39,661 nt of DNA from Ophiothrix spiculata (lineage: Eukaryota; Echinodermata; Ophiuroidea; Amphilepidida; Ophiotrichidae), in NCBI GenBank assembly GCA_000969725.1, contig JXSR01S033335.1, one strand, 5' to 3'. Both the position numbers and the translations under genes were made by a program. The notes under the pieces are model-generated. The model worked only from the letters and a program-made list of their open reading frames with translations, was not told the origin of the DNA and did not search any database. Shown in pieces: positions 35,004 to 39,661 of this stretch. Numbering within the stretch: position 1 is the stretch's first letter; each line of letters begins with the position of its first letter.

Positions 35004-36695
35004 GCCATCTCATCAAAATGTAAATATTCACATTATTGATTATATTGATTATTATATTATTTTATCCTGAACATGTTAATCATTTTGTTATTTTGCTAAT
35101 ATTTGCTATATTATTATGATTATTATAAACTTAAGAATAGATAAATTGTATATATATATTCTAACCATATTTCAAATGAAAGTAGCTCCAAACATCTGGC
35201 AACACTTGGATATGATCTTCTAATTAGATTGTTGTCTAATTGTGAATTTCTTAGTATGCAGAGTTGCCATAGTGGCTGATTTTTCACTGTAAGAGGTATT
35301 CTGAAATAAAGCTAATTCAAATTTTTGTGAGAAGCAAACACTGAAATTGTGCATGGGGCTCAAATAAGCGGTATTTGAGTTCAATCCAGTATCACCAAAA
35401 TAACTTTGTGTGCAGTGATTCAATTACGAATTGAAGCAAATCACGCCGCGCAAATACTATTTTACACGAACATTATGCAAATTGAACGCAAAGTTGAGTG
35501 TACATTTCAATATTTTGGAATTACGACAAGATGCGATATATGTTAGCAAAGATCCGAACAGCCCCAATTTGATACCCTTGTCGGAATAAAATTGTGCAGA
35601 GTCTGGTATGCTGCTCTTTATCTATGATGAAGACTGAAATTTCCTTTTACATTTAGATGAGTTAAAATTGGAATTTTAACACCATGGTGACCAATATTTA
35701 AAAAAATGGGAATGCAAAACAAGACAATGCAGACTCAACTTTCAGTAAGTAATCTACCAGCCCAGACCTTCACGCTTGAGGAGCTCAGTTGCACTACATT
35801 CTTGGAGAGATTTCTCTGAGCTCTCCACTATACAAAAACACTGTTTCACATAAAAATATTTAAAATTGAGCTCCCCATTACACTCCACAACAAACTCAGA
35901 ATGGTTGACAAAGCTCCTGCAATCTCTAAAAATGAAGGCCTGTTGAGCTTATAAAAATGTGCTAAAATACACCACAAAGTGGACAGACAGAAATTATTGA
36001 ATGTCACTGTGAGAATTGAGTAGAAACAATTGGCTCTATGGCAACACTGACCCATGACAAGTGACCCGCTTTGAGGTGCCATTAGTTATTGACTTTGTAT
36101 TGTATTAAACCTTATATATGTATGTTAATCATGAATATTATTATTTTCTTTATCATGTAATCAAAACCATATTATATTTACTATGTATACAGATTTATGT
36201 ACAAATGTAATCAAACTTGTAGTATCTGAGGATATTGATGAAAAGTATCAAAAGAAATACTTTATATACAAATGTAATCACAATTGTATCTTAGGATATT
36301 GATGAGAAGTATCAAAAGACATACTTTGAAAAAGTGTTTAAAACTAAAAGAAATACTTTGAAAACTTTGTAAAATAAGTTGTGAGTGGCCACCATATATG
36401 TGGCAATCATATAACCCAGGTAAATGATGTTGAATAGTTGGTAGTCCCAACAGAACTTGTTCACTGAAATGGGAGAGGACAGAGGATTAGGAGTATGAGT
36501 GTCATGTGAATGCAGTGTTTTTGCACAGTCAATAGGCACTAGTATTTAAAGGCTAATTCAAAACATTATTGTTGATGGATATCATAGTTACTTTTAGCAT
36601 CTATCTGGCCCCAAGACCCTGAGTGGATTGTGCCATAGAATTCTAAACTGATTTATATGCAAATCAGATGTATTCTTGCACTGATTCAGAGTGTT

Positions 36696-36941
36696 AAGCT
36701 GAATTAAGACATGATGCAAATGCACCAAGCATGCGTAGATGGGAGATTTGAGCAGTTCTGATACATCTATATCAAAACGCAACACAAACCCGAGATGAGA
36801 AAAGCTGAACTTTCCATTGCGTTTTCATGTTGTGACCTATTGCAGTCCATTTGCATTTGAGTGTGAATTGATTTGCGGCGTCGGTTGCGGTGAAAACTAT
36901 TGAAAATGCAACGCATTTTGCTGTAAGAATAAATTCAGCTT
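36696..36941. mobile_element. MITE with AAGCTGAATT ends, copy 2
   Basis: taagctgaattaag and attcagctt are inverted tips; the interior matches 29494-29730 (tcaaaacgcaac, ttgcgttttcatgtt, gagtgtgaatt). Its right tip overlaps the start of the 90-bp direct repeat. Confidence 0.78.
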
Positions 36942-37022
36942 TAGTCAGAGGCCCGTACGCCCGTCTTTTGAACAAGCAGATTGCCCCCTTGACGGGCTGA
37001 TTTGATGGATTCAACAGTCTTA
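36932..37022 (+). repeat. 90-bp direct repeat, copy 2
   Basis: Second copy of 34913-35003, 2019 bases downstream, same strand. Here its left end merges with the right tip of the MITE at 36696-36941. Confidence 0.9.
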
Positions 37023-37123
37023 AAAAGTTCAAACTCCAGAAATAATTATATATCTGAACTTGAAACTACTTGAGAGTGATGATCCAATGTCAAATCATTG
37101 TCAATTAATACCCAGTTTCTATT

Positions 37124-37340
37124 TTAACCCTTTGAACCCTGGCCATTCCTTGTGTATCTGTACAGCTGACCCGGGCTCATGTCTATGAATCTAGAGTCCT
37201 ATGTAAATGAGAGATATTTACAAATTTTGACTGTCCACTCGTAATGATTTTTGATAGGTAAGGTATGTTTTTTTACTGGGAAACTTATAACAGCTTGCAG
37301 TTGTTCAGTTTAACCTGATTGTATGCTTGTTAATTCATAT
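37124..37340. repeat. Partial copy of the TTAACCCTTTGAACCC element
   Basis: ttaaccctttgaaccctggc then cattcc..gtgtat matches the right end of 12166-12546 in reverse complement. The other end is not visible. It lies less than 100 bases upstream of the candidate exon at 37414. Confidence 0.7.
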
Positions 37341-37413
37341 ACATGCATGTTCAAAATAACTTGTGATAGTATAGAGTGTATTTAATGGTGAACTTACAAC
37401 AATTTCTTTTCAG

Positions 37414-37522
37414 ATCATTAATTCTTAATTAAAATGGCAACTTACAAGCCCACATTCATGACGGAGATATTGCATGAATGTATCGTAGATGGAGTACATG
37501 TATTTGAGCTTAAAGATGCCAT
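37414..37522 (+). CDS. Candidate first coding exon of a second, unrecognised gene
   Basis: Acceptor aatttcttttcag|ATCATT, 20 bases of apparent 5' UTR with an in-frame stop-rich leader, then ATG at 37434-37436 in a fair Kozak context (taaaATGGCA), 29 full codons and a strong donor GCCAT|gtaagt (phase 2). The peptide starts MATYKPTFMTEILHECIV and ends VFELKDA-M. It looks like the ordered, amphipathic N-terminus of an intracellular protein; there is no signal peptide or membrane segment. I do not recognise the family. An upstream non-coding exon is implied by the acceptor, and the following exons are not visible before the window ends. It could also be an internal alternative exon, or chance. 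Confidence 0.5.
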
Positions 37523-38150
37523 GTAAGTCTTGAATGCTCCGGCCTCCTGGTGCTTAATTGATTCTCCTCTTCCATATGGTGGTGAACAAGTATTTAGCTG
37601 GGTCATTTTTCAAATATTTGATATATATATCACAAAATTTTGATGTAAATATTTATAAACTCGTTTTTCATGCTTGGACTACTGTTTAAATATTTGAGCT
37701 ATCAGCCCAAAAGTGGCTCTGTGAATTTTATATTGTTGCTATGACTTCATGTTACCATAGCTACCGGTTGCTATAGTTACACATGTTCATGGTTGCTGTG
37801 GTTACACATTTTGAGCTACATGCCCAAGGTGGTATGACTAGCTTTTATATTGGAGTGTTTAATCACGTTGATTGCTCATGTTACAATCAGTTTACAATAC
37901 ATCCAAAATGATGATGTAAAGAACTTTGTATAATAGCTTGTACCAAGTAAAGGTTTGCATGACTACCACGGCATGTTGGACTATAATATGTGTATATATG
38001 ACGTAAACAGAAATGTTTCTGATAATTGGACTTCATGATACTTGTATTATCATGGACTAGATTTTGATTTTTGTTTTGAAAGTGAGTGAGGAAGTAAGGG
38101 CAGTTCAGAATTTTTAAGAGAGTTTACCAGGAATCAAAAAATGCGGAAGC

Positions 38151-38514
38151 CGGGGGGAGGGGGTACTCAAGTTTGGTTTTGGTAGGGGTGTGCCGCTGGA
38201 AAATTTGAAGTACCACTCATGTATATACCAATTTTCAAGAAAAAGGGGCCCATCCATATACCAAATTCCCCAAATTTTGTGTCGGAATTTGTACAAAAAT
38301 TGAAATTTTCTCTGAAAATTTACGCTAATTTGGCACAAATTTCATAATTTTTGTTTGAAATTTAGAAAAAAAAAATCCAAAATTTGCGCCATCAAAATAC
38401 CACATTTTGCAAAGAATAAGGACCCATTGGCATACAAGACAGCCTGATTATGCTACCTAAGTTTGCGGCACATCCCTCTAATCACTTCTGTACTAAGTAT
38501 CCCCCCTCCCCGGG
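38151..38514. mobile_element. G-rich-ended MITE with 9-bp target duplication
   Basis: tgcggaagc stands on both sides (38142-38150 and 38515-38523). The element begins cggggggagggggtact and ends agtatcccccctccccggg (inverted). It shares tttggttttggtaggggtgt with 16234-16624. The interior is AT-rich with aaatttg repeats. Confidence 0.85.
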
Positions 38515-39170
38515 TGCGGAAGCTGTCGGTACATTGATGGAATTTCCGCCATTGGAGATTTCTCTCCACCTGTATTTGATTCTTTTTTTAAATTCACTGC
38601 CCTTTTTCATGCTCAAGCTATGTTTTGCATTGTTCTTTTCTTGATTTAAGTACTGATTTGTATTTTTTTTTTTAAAGTTTGATGATATTGTGACTGCAAT
38701 TATATTTTGTTTATGGAAATTTTATTGAAAGGATTATTATTAAACTGCTTTTGAATCATGGTTTATATTAGGAGGCCTATAGTGTAAGATTCTAAACTAA
38801 TGGTAATGATATTGTGTGATACAATGTCTGCATCATACAATAAGATTACAAGGGTGTGGAATTCAATCATATTCTAGATATTCTGGTCATAAGTTGATTT
38901 TCAAAGCCTGTCAGTGAAGATTGATTTAGCAATAGTTCAAAGAAAATGATATTTTTAAGTTACTTTAAATGAAATCTCAATTATGTAACAGATCAGTACA
39001 CAGAAATACTGAGTGAATTTAGCTCATGTAAAAGCATAGTTATGCTAAATTTAAGATATTGAAACTTAATGTGCGGCACATTCAATAGGGGTAAATCAGT
39101 AGGCATTTTAATATTATGAGTAGAATGTTTGTCCACCCATGAGAATACTGGGAAATGGTGTTGTGAGTAT

Positions 39171-39565
39171 ACAAATATTAACTGCTTATGAGTGTGATGA
39201 TAAAAATATACCATCCCGAATTGTAAGATTGATCGGCTCGTGAAATGGGACCATCAATCTGTCAATGAGGGATGGTATATTTTTACCACCACCGCTTACC
39301 ACCATTAAGCAGTTAATATTTGTTTTATATAACTCATCTATAGATTCTAGTCATTTGATGACACATTCAAACTACTGTACTTACCCATTACCCATGTAGC
39401 AGAAAGCAATAGGTCCCTACTGTACACTGTAGTTTTGATATACTATCAAACGGATGAAAGTGATAGTAAAGACTATCAAACGGATGATAGTGATATTAAA
39501 AATGACAAATGGTCATATGTTACAATCTTACCAATCAAATACTAGAATCTATGGATGAGTTATAT
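39171..39565. mobile_element. Hairpin-containing repeat, copy 2 (see 18028-18441)
   Basis: Same blocks in the same order as 18028-18441: acaaatattaactgcttatg, gatcggct hairpin, ttaagcagttaatatttgtt then ttatataactcat, tccctactgtacactgtagt and gaatctatggatgagtt. It also has a doubled tatcaaacggatga..gtgata unit at 39445-39500. Confidence 0.85.
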
Positions 39566-39661
39566 AATATGATTTGACATTACGCACAAACCCTCTAATT
39601 TATTTAAAGAATGTGAATGGGCTTTGTTATTGTATGCATATAACCAAATTCTCCACATACA

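Larger units (their letters stand above)
34137..37413. other. 3' flank and intergenic region
   Basis: Between the SBP2-family gene and the candidate next gene. It holds the hairpin at 34368-34712, the direct repeats and the MITE at 36696-36941, plus a gagctc-rich patch at 35770-35890 resembling 7931-8140. At 36190-36360 there is a short tandem duplication (tacaaatgtaatcaaacttg / tacaaatgtaatcacaattg, each followed by gatattgatgaaaagtatc-like blocks). No other gene seen; a promoter for the next gene could lie here but has no clear TATA/Inr. Confidence 0.7.
37523..39661 (+). other. Probable first intron of the candidate second gene
   Basis: Apart from the elements at 38151-38514 and 39171-39565, I see AT-rich sequence with no convincing exon. 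A patch at 37760-37830 repeats ggttgctatagttacacat / ggttgctgtggttacacat. Confidence 0.5.

Noticed and set aside
38450..38644. 64-codon open frame as a second exon of the downstream gene
   Set aside because: It overlaps the end of the G-rich MITE, has no convincing acceptor or donor, and reads as a hydrophobic AT-rich translation.

Overview
This window is animal nuclear DNA. It is AT-rich, its genes are split into short exons with GT-AG introns, and it carries many small inverted-repeat DNA elements and a CR1/L2-type LINE tail. The protein resembles the vertebrate SECIS-binding protein 2 family closely, and the repeats are of types common in marine invertebrates. I therefore infer a marine invertebrate deuterostome (echinoderm or hemichordate would fit), but the species cannot be fixed from the sequence.

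The main gene runs on the + strand from before base 1 to 34096. It encodes a SECIS-binding protein 2 family member (SECISBP2/SECISBP2L), the RNA-binding factor needed to decode UGA as selenocysteine. I traced thirteen coding exons: 482-1061, 7585-7765, 10001-10956, 12612-12779, 14011-14127, 18712-18906, 19525-19685, 21468-21553, 24751-24952, 26766-26871, 27900-28014, 30861-31015 and 33275-34096. All phases agree and give about 1280 residues with no stop. The 5' end, including the start codon, lies upstream of the window. In order the protein has a Pro/Gln/Tyr-rich low-complexity N-terminus (exons 1-3), a basic nuclear-localisation-like stretch, a conserved DLGDMLAALE segment across exons 5/6, the SECIS-interaction domain (exon 7), a Ser/Pro linker (exon 9), the L7Ae-type RNA-binding domain (exons 10-12 and the start of 13) and a long acidic C-terminal tail (exon 13). 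Residue numbers in this annotation count from the first complete codon in the window.

From 34097 to about 37413 there is 3' UTR and intergenic sequence with a large hairpin element and a 90-bp direct repeat. At 37414-37522 there is a good candidate for the first coding exon of a second + strand gene that I do not recognise; its remaining exons are probably beyond the window.

Most of the window is intron, and much of that is repeats. I count more than 25 inverted-repeat (MITE or foldback) elements. Several have clear target-site duplications (TA, TGTA, 8-10 bp), one is a nested insertion, and arms reach about 480 bp. There are also short, unique, perfect or near-perfect palindromes of a different kind. 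The features most worth a second look are: (1) a 50-bp exact tandem duplication over the end of exon 5 that doubles the splice donor, followed by a TA-flanked MITE and a third, broken copy carrying a 36-bp templated insert; (2) a 49-bp tandem duplication across the stop codon that changed the protein's C-terminus; (3) a GC-AG intron after exon 4; (4) the ~965-bp foldback just upstream of the last exon; and (5) a MITE family with 8-9-bp target-site duplications, one copy nested in another element.
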